The notes under the pieces were generated by a model. It saw nothing but the letters and a program-made list of their open reading frames with translations. It was not told the DNA's origin and did no database searches. DNA of 6,493 nucleotides, taken from assembly GCA_021768055.1 (NCBI GenBank), contig JAASSE010000061.1, positions 1 through 6,493 of the forward strand, read 5' to 3'. Numbering within the stretch: the first letter of the stretch is position 1; each line of letters starts with the position of its first letter. Origin of the DNA: Gammaproteobacteria bacterium. Its GTDB lineage: Bacteria > Pseudomonadota > Gammaproteobacteria > SZUA-229. A program made the translations under genes and the position numbers. Of the stretch, positions 1 to 6,026 are shown piece by piece.

Positions 1-75
1 ATCATTCGCCTCGGACGAGAGGTTGGCTGCAACTGTGGAGCCTACTTGCCCCGCACCCAGTATCAGAATTTTCAT
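1..75 (-). CDS. trkA: TrkA N-terminus, potassium uptake regulatory subunit (partial)
   Basis: This is the first 25 codons of a gene that continues off the left edge. The ATG is the complement of positions 73-75, and the peptide begins MKILILGAGQVGSTVAANL. The GxGxxG pattern (GAGQVG, residues 7-12) after a short beta strand is the start of a Rossmann fold, and the peptide closely matches the N-terminus of E. coli TrkA (MKIIILGAGQVG). TrkA is a cytoplasmic NAD(H)-binding protein with RCK domains that gates the TrkH/TrkG potassium channel in the inner membrane. Position directly downstream of rsmB is the same as in E. coli, which supports the call. The ribosome binding site is weak (AAGCAGAA just upstream). 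Only the extreme N-terminus is visible, so the rest of the gene cannot be judged. Confidence 0.9.
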   Translation of the reverse strand, partial: MKILILGAGQVGSTVAANLSSEAND

Positions 76-93
76 TGTTCTGCTTATCTGATT

Positions 94-99
94 TTTATA
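94..99 (-). promoter_or_regulatory. Possible -10 element upstream of trkA
   Basis: In the 82-bp rsmB-trkA gap the minus strand carries TATAAA, five of six matches to the sigma-70 -10 consensus, 18 nt upstream of the trkA ATG. No good -35 box lies 16-18 bp further upstream and there is no TG extension. It may be a weak internal promoter for trkA or chance in AT-rich sequence. I see no convincing intrinsic terminator in this gap, so read-through from rsmB is also expected. Confidence 0.25.
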
Positions 100-157
100 C
101 GACTGATGGCGCGGAGTTTACGCCTTTACCCTGCGAAATGCAGTACCTCTGGTCATA

Positions 158-1498
158 TCAGCCCGCCTTTGCCAGCTTTGCATAAAAGAATCCATCCGCC
201 TGTTCTTCACCCGGTAAAAGTTGTCGACCAAACTGGCAGGGCGTACCCCAGTCTTCATTGATCGGACACTCACTGGCATCACTATTGGACAACAATAACT
301 GTTCGACCTGGTGTTCATTTTCCTGCCGCAATACGGAACAGGTTACGTAAAGCAGCTCACCGCCGGATTTCAACATCAACCACGCCTGTTGAAGTATCTG
401 TTGTTGAATTTGCGCCAACGCATCGAGATCACTGAGCATGCGCAGACTCTTGATATCCGGATGTCGGCGTATCACACCGCTTGCTGAACACGGTGCATCG
501 ACCAGGATGCGATCGAATGCAGTCCCGTCCCACCAGGATTTTGCATTGCTTGCATCAGCGGTGATCAAACGTGCGCTCAAGCCAAGACGCTCCAGGTTCT
601 GTTCCAGCATGTGCATGCGTTCCGCTTCGAGCTCAACGGCAACCATTTCGATAGCAGGCTCCAGTTCGAGCAGATGACAGGTTTTACCGCCGGGCGCCGC
701 ACACAGATCCAGCACGCGGTCGCCACTGTGCGGCGACAGCAACTGTGCAGCCAACTGGGCACCGGCATCCTGCACCGAGACCAGGCCGTTATCAAAACCG
801 GGCAGATCTTGCACCGGCATTGGCGACGCCAGCAATAATGCAGATACCGCATGCGGATGCAAAGTATATTGAATGCCTTGTTGTTCCAGCATGGCAGCAT
901 AGGCATCTCGCGAAATTTTTTCGCTGTTGACGCGCAGCCACATTGGCGGTCGCTGGTTGTTGGCAGCAACGATACGTTGCCAGTCATCTGGCCAGTCCTG
1001 TTTGAGACAATCCAGCAACCATTGCGGATGTGAAAATCGTGCAACTTCCTCATCAACACTGAGCAGTGTTTCCCTGTCGCGGATAAATGCGCGCAAAACA
1101 CCGTTCACCAGTCCCGCAGCCCACGGCTTACCGAGCTGTTTTGTTTCAGCCACGGCCTCGTTCACCACGGCATAGTCCGGCGTAGCCAGTTCCATCAATT
1201 CGTACAGTGCGATCATTAGCAGGTAATGCAGGTCATGATCTTTTTTGCGCAATGGTTTGTTAAGCAGCTGTGCCAACACGGCATCAAGCTTGAAGCGCCA
1301 GCGCAGCACACCATTGGCCAGTTCCATCGCAAAGCTGCGCTCACGTTGTTCAGGCAGTGTTTGCACGGCTGTTTTTGCACTCGCCAGGGAGCGGCCCTGG
1401 TCGAGCACCGAGATGAGCACGGCAACCGCCTGTCTGCGTGCATTTGATTGCCTACCTGCCTGTTTACGCTTGCGCATAGTGGCAGTGGCCTGTGTCAC
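158..1498 (-). CDS. rsmB: 16S rRNA (cytosine(967)-C(5))-methyltransferase RsmB
   Basis: RsmB (Fmu) transfers a methyl group from SAM to C5 of cytosine 967 of 16S rRNA in the cytoplasm. The protein has 446 residues; E. coli RsmB has 429. Residues about 20-140 form the NusB-like RNA-binding domain. ANNQRPPMWLRVN (179-191) is a block shared almost unchanged with E. coli. The SAM-binding loop DLCAAPGGKT is at 264-273. DAPCSASGVIRRHPDIK (334-350) holds the motif IV cysteine C337, and TCS (386-388) holds C387, expected to be the nucleophile. DGFFYAKL closes the protein. The acidic residue of motif II is Glu (E289) where E. coli has Asp. The chosen start is GTG at 1498, overlapping the fmt stop as GTGA, which suggests translational coupling. 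An in-frame ATG at 1477 (M8) is a credible alternative, and neither start has a clear Shine-Dalgarno. It lies in an apparent def-fmt-rsmB(-trkA) operon. Confidence 0.96.
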   Translation of the reverse strand: MTQATATMRKRKQAGRQSNARRQAVAVLISVLDQGRSLASAKTAVQTLPEQRERSFAMELANGVLRWRFKLDAVLAQLLNKPLRKKDHDLHYLLMIALYELMELATPDYAVVNEAVAETKQLGKPWAAGLVNGVLRAFIRDRETLLSVDEEVARFSHPQWLLDCLKQDWPDDWQRIVAANNQRPPMWLRVNSEKISRDAYAAMLEQQGIQYTLHPHAVSALLLASPMPVQDLPGFDNGLVSVQDAGAQLAAQLLSPHSGDRVLDLCAAPGGKTCHLLELEPAIEMVAVELEAERMHMLEQNLERLGLSARLITADASNAKSWWDGTAFDRILVDAPCSASGVIRRHPDIKSLRMLSDLDALAQIQQQILQQAWLMLKSGGELLYVTCSVLRQENEHQVEQLLLSNSDASECPINEDWGTPCQFGRQLLPGEEQADGFFYAKLAKAG

Positions 1499-2445
1499 CC
1501 GAAGGTGACGCCATCCAGTGAATGAGCATTGATAAAGTCGGCAACCGACATCATGCGACTGCCTGCCGGTTGTAATTGTGTAATACGCAACACACCTTCA
1601 CCGGTAGCGACATCGACGCCTTGCGTTGAACCGTGCAGCACGGTACCGGGTGCTGCATCCGTGGTATCGGCCAGTGCCTGCGCTTGCCAGATGCGCAGGT
1701 TTTCATCCTTACCCTTGTGTGGCCAGCGAGTATAGGCCACCGGCCAGGCATTGTACGCGCGCACGCACCGCTCCAGCTCAGTGGCAGGTTTGCGCCAGTC
1801 GATTTCCGCCTCAGCCTTGGAAAGCTTGTTCGCATAACTGGCGTCGGCTTCATTCTGTACTTGCGGCTCCAGTCTGCCTTGTTCCAGTTCGGGCAGGCAC
1901 TTGACTAGGGTTTCGGCACCCAGCTGCATCAACCGGTCGTGCAATGCTGCCGCGGTATCATCATCGTGGATCGGACACCGTGCCCTGGCCAGCATCGCAC
2001 CCGTGTCCAGCCCTGTGTCCATTTGCATGATGGTGATGCCAGTTTCCTTGTCACCGGCAAGAATGGCACGCTGGATCGGCGCAGCGCCTCGCCAGCGTGG
2101 CAACAGGGAGGCGTGTACATTAATACAACCGAGCCTCGGGCTTGCCAGTACCGCATCCGGCAGAATCAGGCCGTAGGCGACCACGACCATGAGGTCCGCA
2201 TGCAGGTCGGCGAGCTGTTGCTGAGCGGCCTCGTCCTTGAGCGTCTCGGGCTGGAACACCGGCAGGTTATGCTGCAGCGCCAGTCGCTTCACCGGTGAAG
2301 GGCGCGGTTCGCGGCCGCGGCCGGCCGGGCGGTCGGGCTGGGTGTAGACCGCAACGATTTCATAGCCGGCATCCAGCAGACCCTGCAACGTCGGCACCGA
2401 AAATTCCGGTGTGCCTGCAAAAATGATGCGGAGTGTTGGTGCCAC
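1495..2445 (-). CDS. fmt: Methionyl-tRNA formyltransferase
   Basis: Fmt transfers the formyl group of 10-formyl-tetrahydrofolate to Met-tRNAfMet, making the initiator tRNA of bacterial translation. The 316 residues match the family's usual length. LRIIFAGTPEF (5-15) starts the Rossmann-like catalytic domain, and TQPDRPAGRGR (35-45) is the flexible loop that contacts the tRNA acceptor stem. VVVAYGLILP (87-96) follows. The catalytic triad is visible as N109 and H111 in INVHASLLPRWRGAAPIQ (108-125) and D147 in MDTGLDTG. The C-terminal OB-fold tRNA-binding domain runs from about 205 (NKLSKAEAEIDW) to the end and includes LQPAGSRMMS (291-300). The start is GTG at 2445. The def stop codon lies in the same frame 18 nt upstream with no better start between, and homology begins at residue 5, so GTG is well supported despite no obvious Shine-Dalgarno. 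The gene sits 18 bp after def and overlaps rsmB by 4 bp. Confidence 0.97.
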   Translation of the reverse strand: MAPTLRIIFAGTPEFSVPTLQGLLDAGYEIVAVYTQPDRPAGRGREPRPSPVKRLALQHNLPVFQPETLKDEAAQQQLADLHADLMVVVAYGLILPDAVLASPRLGCINVHASLLPRWRGAAPIQRAILAGDKETGITIMQMDTGLDTGAMLARARCPIHDDDTAAALHDRLMQLGAETLVKCLPELEQGRLEPQVQNEADASYANKLSKAEAEIDWRKPATELERCVRAYNAWPVAYTRWPHKGKDENLRIWQAQALADTTDAAPGTVLHGSTQGVDVATGEGVLRITQLQPAGSRMMSVADFINAHSLDGVTFG

Positions 2446-2463
2446 TGAGTAAGTGAAAACGGG

Positions 2464-2973
2464 CTAGATAATTGCTGCCTGGCGGCGGGCCTTCTGCAGT
2501 TTCTTTCTCAGGCGCTGCTGTTTCAGCGGCGACAGGTAGTCGACGAACAGCTTGCCCTGCAGGTGGTCCATTTCATGCTGGATACACACAGCCAGCAGGC
2601 CATCGGCATCGAGAGTGAATTCCTTGCCATCACGATCCAGTGCCCTGACCCTGACTCGTTCGGCCCGTTCCACCGTTTCAAAGATATCCGGCACCGACAG
2701 GCAGCCCTCCTCGGTCTGTTCGACGCCTTCGCTGTCGATGATCTCGGGGTTGATAAAACAGTGCGGCTCGTTCTTCTCGGTACTGAGGTCCATCACGATT
2801 ACGCGCTTGTGTACGTCCACCTGGGTCGCCGCGAGTCCGATTCCGGGTGCGTCGTACATGGTTTCGAACATGTCATCCACCAGCTTCTTGATGGAATCAT
2901 CGACAGTTTCAACCGGACTGGCGGCAGTGCGCAGCCGTTTATCGGGGTAGTGCAGAATGTCCAGAATTGCCAT
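2464..2973 (-). CDS. def: Peptide deformylase
   Basis: Def is the metal-dependent (Fe2+ in the cell) hydrolase that removes the N-formyl group from new proteins, acting at the ribosome exit. The protein has 169 residues, the same length class as the E. coli enzyme. All three family motifs are intact: GIGLAATQ (44-51), EGCLS (89-93) with metal ligand C91, and QHEMDH (132-137) with metal ligands H133 and H137 and catalytic E134. The C-terminal tail is rich in Lys and Arg ([15 protein letters not shown]), as in E. coli Def, where it helps ribosome binding. The ATG is fixed by homology ([15 protein letters not shown]) and by an in-frame TAA two codons upstream. The nearest Shine-Dalgarno-like bases are a weak GAG 9 nt upstream; a much stronger GGAGG sits 27 nt upstream, too far for normal use. 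It is the first gene of the leftward unit. Confidence 0.97.
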   Translation of the reverse strand: MAILDILHYPDKRLRTAASPVETVDDSIKKLVDDMFETMYDAPGIGLAATQVDVHKRVIVMDLSTEKNEPHCFINPEIIDSEGVEQTEEGCLSVPDIFETVERAERVRVRALDRDGKEFTLDADGLLAVCIQHEMDHLQGKLFVDYLSPLKQQRLRKKLQKARRQAAII

Positions 2974-3000
2974 AAATTACTCGATGGTTGTGCCCTATTT

Positions 3001-3005
3001 CCTCC
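3001..3005 (-). promoter_or_regulatory. Stranded GGAGG Shine-Dalgarno-like site in the def leader
   Basis: On the minus strand this is a perfect GGAGG followed by AAATAGGG, but 27 nt separate it from the def ATG. No ATG, GTG or TTG in any frame lies at normal spacing downstream of it. Its first G forms the last base pair of the neighbouring inverted repeat (3005-3031). It could be a ribosome standby site or chance. Confidence 0.3.
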
Positions 3006-3031
3006 AGAAACAGCGATATCGGCTATTTCTG
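3005..3031 (-). repeat. 10-bp inverted repeat in the def / LysM divergent region
   Basis: On the plus strand, arms CAGAAACAGC (3005-3014) and GCTATTTCTG (3022-3031) flank a 7-nt loop, GATATCG. As DNA nine of ten positions pair. In the minus-strand RNA, the def leader, the odd pair becomes G-U, so all ten positions can pair; in plus-strand RNA it is a C-A mismatch. No U-run follows on either strand, so it is not an intrinsic terminator. It abuts the GGAGG on the def side and overlaps the TG of an extended -10 on the LysM side. It could be a leader hairpin of def mRNA or an operator for the divergent promoters. Confidence 0.5.
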
Positions 3032-3038
3032 CTACAAT
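3030..3038 (+). promoter_or_regulatory. Extended -10 promoter candidate for the LysM-dprA-smg-topA unit
   Basis: TGCTACAAT fits the extended -10 pattern TGnTATAAT with a single mismatch. No recognisable -35 box lies 16-18 bp upstream, but extended -10 promoters can work without one. Transcription would start near 3045 and give a leader of about 75 nt before the ATG at 3120. This is the best promoter I can find for the rightward unit. No convincing promoter for def was found on the other strand; the best pairing was TTGATA with a poor -10. Confidence 0.45.
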
Positions 3039-3063
3039 CAGTGCATACTTGCTTCACAACCGA

Positions 3064-3080
3064 AGTTTATCAACTAAACT
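3064..3080. repeat. Short inverted repeat AGTTTA-TCAAC-TAAACT
   Basis: A perfect 6-bp inverted repeat with a 5-nt loop lies within the LysM leader. It is AT-rich and short enough to be chance. I record it because it is the second of three inverted repeats within about 110 bp. Confidence 0.25.
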
Positions 3081-3095
3081 ATTGAAAACCACGGA

Positions 3096-3111
3096 TTATC
3101 CATAGGGATAA
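3096..3111 (+). promoter_or_regulatory. Inverted repeat TTATCC-ATAG-GGATAA over the LysM gene ribosome binding site
   Basis: A perfect 6-bp inverted repeat with a 4-nt loop. The only Shine-Dalgarno candidate for the LysM gene, AGGG at 3104-3107, is half in the loop and half in the 3' arm. A hairpin here would partly hide it. The AGGG-to-ATG spacing of 12 nt is longer than ideal. The stem is short and AT-rich, so its stability in the cell is doubtful. Confidence 0.3.
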
Positions 3112-3119
3112 CGATAATA

Positions 3120-4316
3120 ATGAAAATATCCGTCACCCCTGTTTTCGGGCGCCCAGAATTCACCCGCATTGTAACGCCGTTGCTGGCAGCACTGCTATTT
3201 GGCTGTGCCGGATCCAGCCCTAAAGAAGAAGCGTATGTCGCACCTGAATCCCGCAGCGGAGAAATCAGGGTCGAAGAATCACGCCCTGCGGTTGATCAGC
3301 AGGCTGTTGCCGACAGCGTCAGGGTTACCCACCCGCGCACCTACATGGTGAAAAAAGGCGACACCCTGTGGGATATCGCCAGCCTGTTCCTGAAAGATCC
3401 GTGGTACTGGCCGGAAATCTGGCACCAGAACCAGCAGGTCGCCAACCCGCACCTGATCTTCCCGGGTGACATCCTCACCCTGATTTATGTTGATGGCATG
3501 CCGCGCATCGTCAGCACCAAACCCGTACGCGAGGGTGTGGTCAGAGATGCACGGGGCGAGATTCCCGTGGTCAAGCTGTCACCCAAAATTCGTACCCAAT
3601 CGATTGAAGCCAGTATCGACAGCATTCCGGGCGACGCCATTCGCCAGTTCCTGACCAAGCCCCGCGTGGTCACCAAAGACGAGCTGGAGGCAGCACCGTA
3701 TATTCTCGGCAGTGACGATGAACATCTGATACTCGGCCAGGGCAACCAGGTCTACATCCGCGGCGAAATCGATAAGGAGCGTGTACGCTACACCATCGTG
3801 CGCAAGGGCTCTGAACTGATCGACCCGGAAACCGAAGAACTTCTCGGTTACGAGGCCATTTATGCCGGTGAAGTGCTGATTCATACCTACGGCGATCCCG
3901 CGATCGGCGAATTGCTCGAAACCCAGCGCGAAGTACTGATTGGCGACCACCTGCTGCCGGTCGACAAGAGCAAGATCAACAACCTGTATTTCCCACGGCT
4001 GCCAGATTCGAATCTAAGCGGCCAAGTCGCTCACCTGCCCGACGCGCTGTTCGGCGTTGCCAAACTCCAGATCGTGGTTGTGAACAAGGGTGCGCGTGAC
4101 GGCCTTGAAACCGGTCACCTGCTCGCAACCTATACCAAGGGTGCACAGATAAGAGACCGTTTTGATCCAGTCGACAGAAATAAGGAAATCGACATGCCGG
4201 ATATACGCAGCGGCCTGGTAATGGTGTTCCGCTCATTCGATGAGGTCAGCTATGGCCTGGTACTCGAATCCAGCCGCGTCATTCACAGAGGTGATATAGT
4301 TAAAACACCCAGATAA
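3120..4316 (+). CDS. LysM-domain lipoprotein, TsaP-like (type IV pilus secretin-associated family)
   Basis: The 398-residue protein begins with a lipoprotein signal peptide: a basic N-terminus, a hydrophobic stretch (17-27) and a lipobox ending LFGC with C29 as the lipidated cysteine. The +2 residue is Ala, not Asp, so outer-membrane sorting is predicted. A polar linker follows (30-70). A LysM domain, which binds peptidoglycan glycan strands, spans about 73-122 (YMVKKGDTLWDIASLFL ... NPHLIFPGDIL). The rest is a conserved region ending in a segment at about 314-397 (VNKGARDGLETGHLL ... SYGLVLES ... GDIVKTP) that resembles the FlgT-like C-terminal part of TsaP. In Neisseria and Myxococcus TsaP anchors the type IV pilus secretin to peptidoglycan. 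The match to TsaP is from memory of domain layout and gene neighbourhood (next to def and dprA), so the symbol is withheld. It is the first gene of the rightward unit, 18 bp before dprA. An outer-membrane cell-wall linker of another kind is the alternative. Confidence 0.9.
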   Translation: MKISVTPVFGRPEFTRIVTPLLAALLFGCAGSSPKEEAYVAPESRSGEIRVEESRPAVDQQAVADSVRVTHPRTYMVKKGDTLWDIASLFLKDPWYWPEIWHQNQQVANPHLIFPGDILTLIYVDGMPRIVSTKPVREGVVRDARGEIPVVKLSPKIRTQSIEASIDSIPGDAIRQFLTKPRVVTKDELEAAPYILGSDDEHLILGQGNQVYIRGEIDKERVRYTIVRKGSELIDPETEELLGYEAIYAGEVLIHTYGDPAIGELLETQREVLIGDHLLPVDKSKINNLYFPRLPDSNLSGQVAHLPDALFGVAKLQIVVVNKGARDGLETGHLLATYTKGAQIRDRFDPVDRNKEIDMPDIRSGLVMVFRSFDEVSYGLVLESSRVIHRGDIVKTPR

Positions 4317-4334
4317 AGTTACACTCTTTCATGG

Positions 4335-5444
4335 ATGAATAAAGACACAGACTGGCTCACCCTCGTACGCACGCCCGGACTGCGACCGGGTCAATTCCAT
4401 CAACTGCTGAATGTTTTCGGCACCCCCGAAAAAATATTAAGTGCGAGTAGCGGTACGCTTGCCAAACTGGGCCTGAAAGCTGAAACCGTTGCCGCCATAA
4501 ACCAGCCTGATGCTGAACTAATCGCACCCGACCTCGACTGGCTGCAGCAGGACGACCATCACATCATCCCGCTCAGCGATGCGCGTTACCCCGAGCGCCT
4601 GAAGACGATTGCTGACGCACCGCCGCTACTGTTTGTGCGCGGCGACCCGGACTACCTGCAGCTACCGCAGCTGGCCATGGTGGGCAGCCGTACCCCGACT
4701 GCTTCGGGCCGCAATACCGCAACGGAATTTGCCCGTCATCTGTCACACGCCGGTATTACCATCACCAGCGGGCTCGCTCACGGCATCGATGGTGCCTGCC
4801 ATCAGGGTGCGCTGGATGGGATCGCCGGCACGGTGGCACTGGTGGCGCACGGACTCGATATTGTCTACCCGGCCTCACACCGCAAACTGGCCGAGGCGAT
4901 CACGCAAAACGGCTGCATCGTATCGGAATACCCGGTTGGTACCGCGCCGAACCGGGCCCTGTTTCCGCAGCGTAACCGCCTGATCAGCGGGCTGTCGCTG
5001 GGCACCCTGGTGGTGGAAGCGGCACTGAAAAGCGGCTCCCTGATTACCGCCCGGCATGCACTGGAGCAAGGCCGTGAAGTGTTCGCCATCCCGGGCTCTA
5101 TTCACAATCCACTGGCGCGCGGCTGCCATCAACTGATCCGCCAGGGTGCCAAGCTGGTAGAAACGGCCAATGACATCCTCGAGGAACTTTCACCCCATCT
5201 CAGCGCTGAACTGCCGCTGTCATCCGCTGCTGAAACGCAAGCCGAGGCAACCGGTGCAAATCTCAAGACACTTGACCCGGATCACCAAAAACTGCTCAAA
5301 TGCCTCGCGTATGAACCCATGCCGATCGACGAACTTGTCAATCGCAGTGGTTTTGCAGCCTCTGAAGTGGCTTCCATGCTGCTGATCCTGGAACTGGAAG
5401 GCTGCGTCGTCAGTGAAAGCGGCCTGTATACCCGCGTAGCTTGA
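4335..5444 (+). CDS. dprA: DNA-processing protein DprA (Smf)
   Basis: DprA binds single-stranded DNA that enters during natural transformation, protects it and loads RecA onto it in the cytoplasm. The protein has 369 residues, as is usual for proteobacterial DprA. Residues about 1-70 form the N-terminal SAM-like helical domain. The Rossmann-fold core carries MVGSRTPTASGR (115-126), SGLAHGIDGACHQGAL (145-160), GLDIVYP (173-179), SEYP (197-200), NRLISGLS (214-221), EAALKSGSLITAR (228-240) and IPGSI.NPLARGCHQLIRQGA (252-272). A C-terminal winged-helix (DML1-like) domain spans about 312-369. No key motif is missing. The ATG at 4335 has no clear Shine-Dalgarno. An out-of-frame ATG four bases earlier (ATGGATG) opens a three-codon ORF that stops at 4342. 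It follows the LysM gene by 18 bp. Presence of DprA alone does not prove competence, since E. coli keeps it too. Confidence 0.96.
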   Translation: MNKDTDWLTLVRTPGLRPGQFHQLLNVFGTPEKILSASSGTLAKLGLKAETVAAINQPDAELIAPDLDWLQQDDHHIIPLSDARYPERLKTIADAPPLLFVRGDPDYLQLPQLAMVGSRTPTASGRNTATEFARHLSHAGITITSGLAHGIDGACHQGALDGIAGTVALVAHGLDIVYPASHRKLAEAITQNGCIVSEYPVGTAPNRALFPQRNRLISGLSLGTLVVEAALKSGSLITARHALEQGREVFAIPGSIHNPLARGCHQLIRQGAKLVETANDILEELSPHLSAELPLSSAAETQAEATGANLKTLDPDHQKLLKCLAYEPMPIDELVNRSGFAASEVASMLLILELEGCVVSESGLYTRVA

Positions 5445-5465
5445 ACAACCGTTTTCAGGACTCAA

Positions 5466-5476
5466 CCATAGGGATA
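5466..5476 (+). repeat. 11-mer CCATAGGGATA shared with the LysM gene leader
   Basis: The same 11 bases occur at 3100-3110, just before the LysM gene, and here in the dprA-smg gap. Both copies contain AGGG. In the first copy it is the likely ribosome binding site of the LysM gene. Here it is 8 nt before a GTG that opens a short ORF. An exact 11-base match is unusual in 6.5 kb but not beyond chance, especially if both are ribosome binding sites. Confidence 0.3.
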
Positions 5477-5481
5477 CGCGC

Positions 5482-5535
5482 GTGATTCCCTTATATAAGG
5501 TCATAAATAATGGTAATCAAACAATCCGTTGTTGA
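5482..5535 (+). other. Possible 17-codon leader ORF overlapping the smg start
   Basis: GTG at 5482 opens a reading frame, MIPLYKVINNGNQTIRC if read with Met, ending at TGA 5533-5535, 26 bases into smg in another frame. AGGG at 5470-5473 precedes it with ideal 8-nt spacing, better than most real genes in this window. It runs straight through the palindrome at 5489-5500. No homology is claimed; a non-ATG start and the short length make chance likely. Confidence 0.18.
5489..5500 (+). promoter_or_regulatory. 12-bp perfect palindrome CCTTATATAAGG covering the smg ribosome binding site
   Basis: CCTTATATAAGG reads the same on both strands. Its last four bases, AAGG (5497-5500), are the natural Shine-Dalgarno of smg, 9 nt before the ATG at 5510. 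As DNA it could be a dimeric regulator site; as RNA a hairpin with a 4-nt loop would leave a 4-bp stem pairing AAGG with CCTT. It also contains -10-like TATAAG, but no -35 was found at the right distance. Confidence 0.4.
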
Positions 5536-5989
5536 CGTTCTTATGTTTATTTTCGAACGTTACCTGGGTGATGACAGTGAAAGCATCGATGAACGCGATG
5601 ATGTCGCCATCCGGCTCGAGGAAATGGGATTTCAGAATAACGAGATCGACAAGGCCTTTGACTGGCTGGAAGATCTGGCGACAATCCAGGACGGTGGGCA
5701 CTATGCTCCGGTAAACCTGAGCAGTATTCGAATATTCAGTGATGAGGAAAAAGCCCTGCTGAATGACGAATCACTGAGCTATCTCGTTTACCTGGAACAG
5801 GCAGGTATACTGACACCGGTAACTCGCGAACTGATCCTGGACCGCGTTATCGCACTGGACAACGAACTCGACATAGAACAGCTGAAGTGGATTGTACTCA
5901 TCGTGCTGCACAGCCATCCAGGAGAAGAAAATGCCTATGCATGGATGGAAAGCATTATGTTTGATGAAGTTACCGACTATATTCAATAA
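5510..5989 (+). CDS. smg: Smg family protein (DUF494), function unknown
   Basis: The 159-residue acidic, soluble protein belongs to the Smg/DUF494 family, which has no established biochemical role. It aligns along its whole length with E. coli Smg (157 residues). Shared blocks include VDVLMFIFERYL (8-19; FDVLMYLFETYI in E. coli), WLEDLA (52-57), LEQAGILTPVTRELILDRVIALD (95-117), LKWIVLIVL (125-133), PGEENAY (137-143) and the MESIMFDE end (146-153). There is no signal peptide, membrane segment, cysteine cluster or recognisable catalytic motif; it is predicted mostly helical. The ATG is chosen for its AAGG site at 9-nt spacing and the fit to the family N-terminus. It lies between dprA and topA, a common proteobacterial order, which hints at a DNA-related role, though that is inference. 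Its GC content is somewhat below that of dprA by eye. Confidence 0.94.
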   Translation: MVIKQSVVDVLMFIFERYLGDDSESIDERDDVAIRLEEMGFQNNEIDKAFDWLEDLATIQDGGHYAPVNLSSIRIFSDEEKALLNDESLSYLVYLEQAGILTPVTRELILDRVIALDNELDIEQLKWIVLIVLHSHPGEENAYAWMESIMFDEVTDYIQ

Positions 5990-6026
5990 CGACTAACTAA
6001 TATCTCCGGCTACATGATAAGTATGC

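Noticed and set aside
131..143. A hairpin CTGC-GAAAT-GCAG between rsmB and trkA as a terminator
   Set aside because: The stem is only 4 bp, has no T-run directly after it on the minus strand, and is easily explained by chance.
46..261. A 71-codon plus-strand frame spanning the trkA-rsmB gap
   Set aside because: It is antisense to the trkA start and the rsmB end, has no Shine-Dalgarno and has no recognisable product.
577..1101. A 174-codon frame on the minus strand within rsmB
   Set aside because: It is an alternative frame of a well-supported gene, with a Cys/Trp/Arg-rich composition typical of shadow frames.
3005..3031. The inverted repeat as an intrinsic terminator
   Set aside because: No run of T follows the stem on either strand, and it lies between two divergent gene starts, where no terminator is needed.
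2563..3105. A 180-codon open frame on the plus strand opposite def
   Set aside because: It is antisense to def, whose motifs are complete, and it shows no recognisable domain. It also runs through the divergent promoter region.
3579..3950. A 123-codon minus-strand frame inside the LysM gene
   Set aside because: Antisense to a convincing coding region, with no ribosome binding site or domain evidence.
4609..4983. A 124-codon plus-strand frame inside dprA
   Set aside because: It is a +1 shadow of the DprA core, rich in Arg, Trp and Cys, with no independent support.
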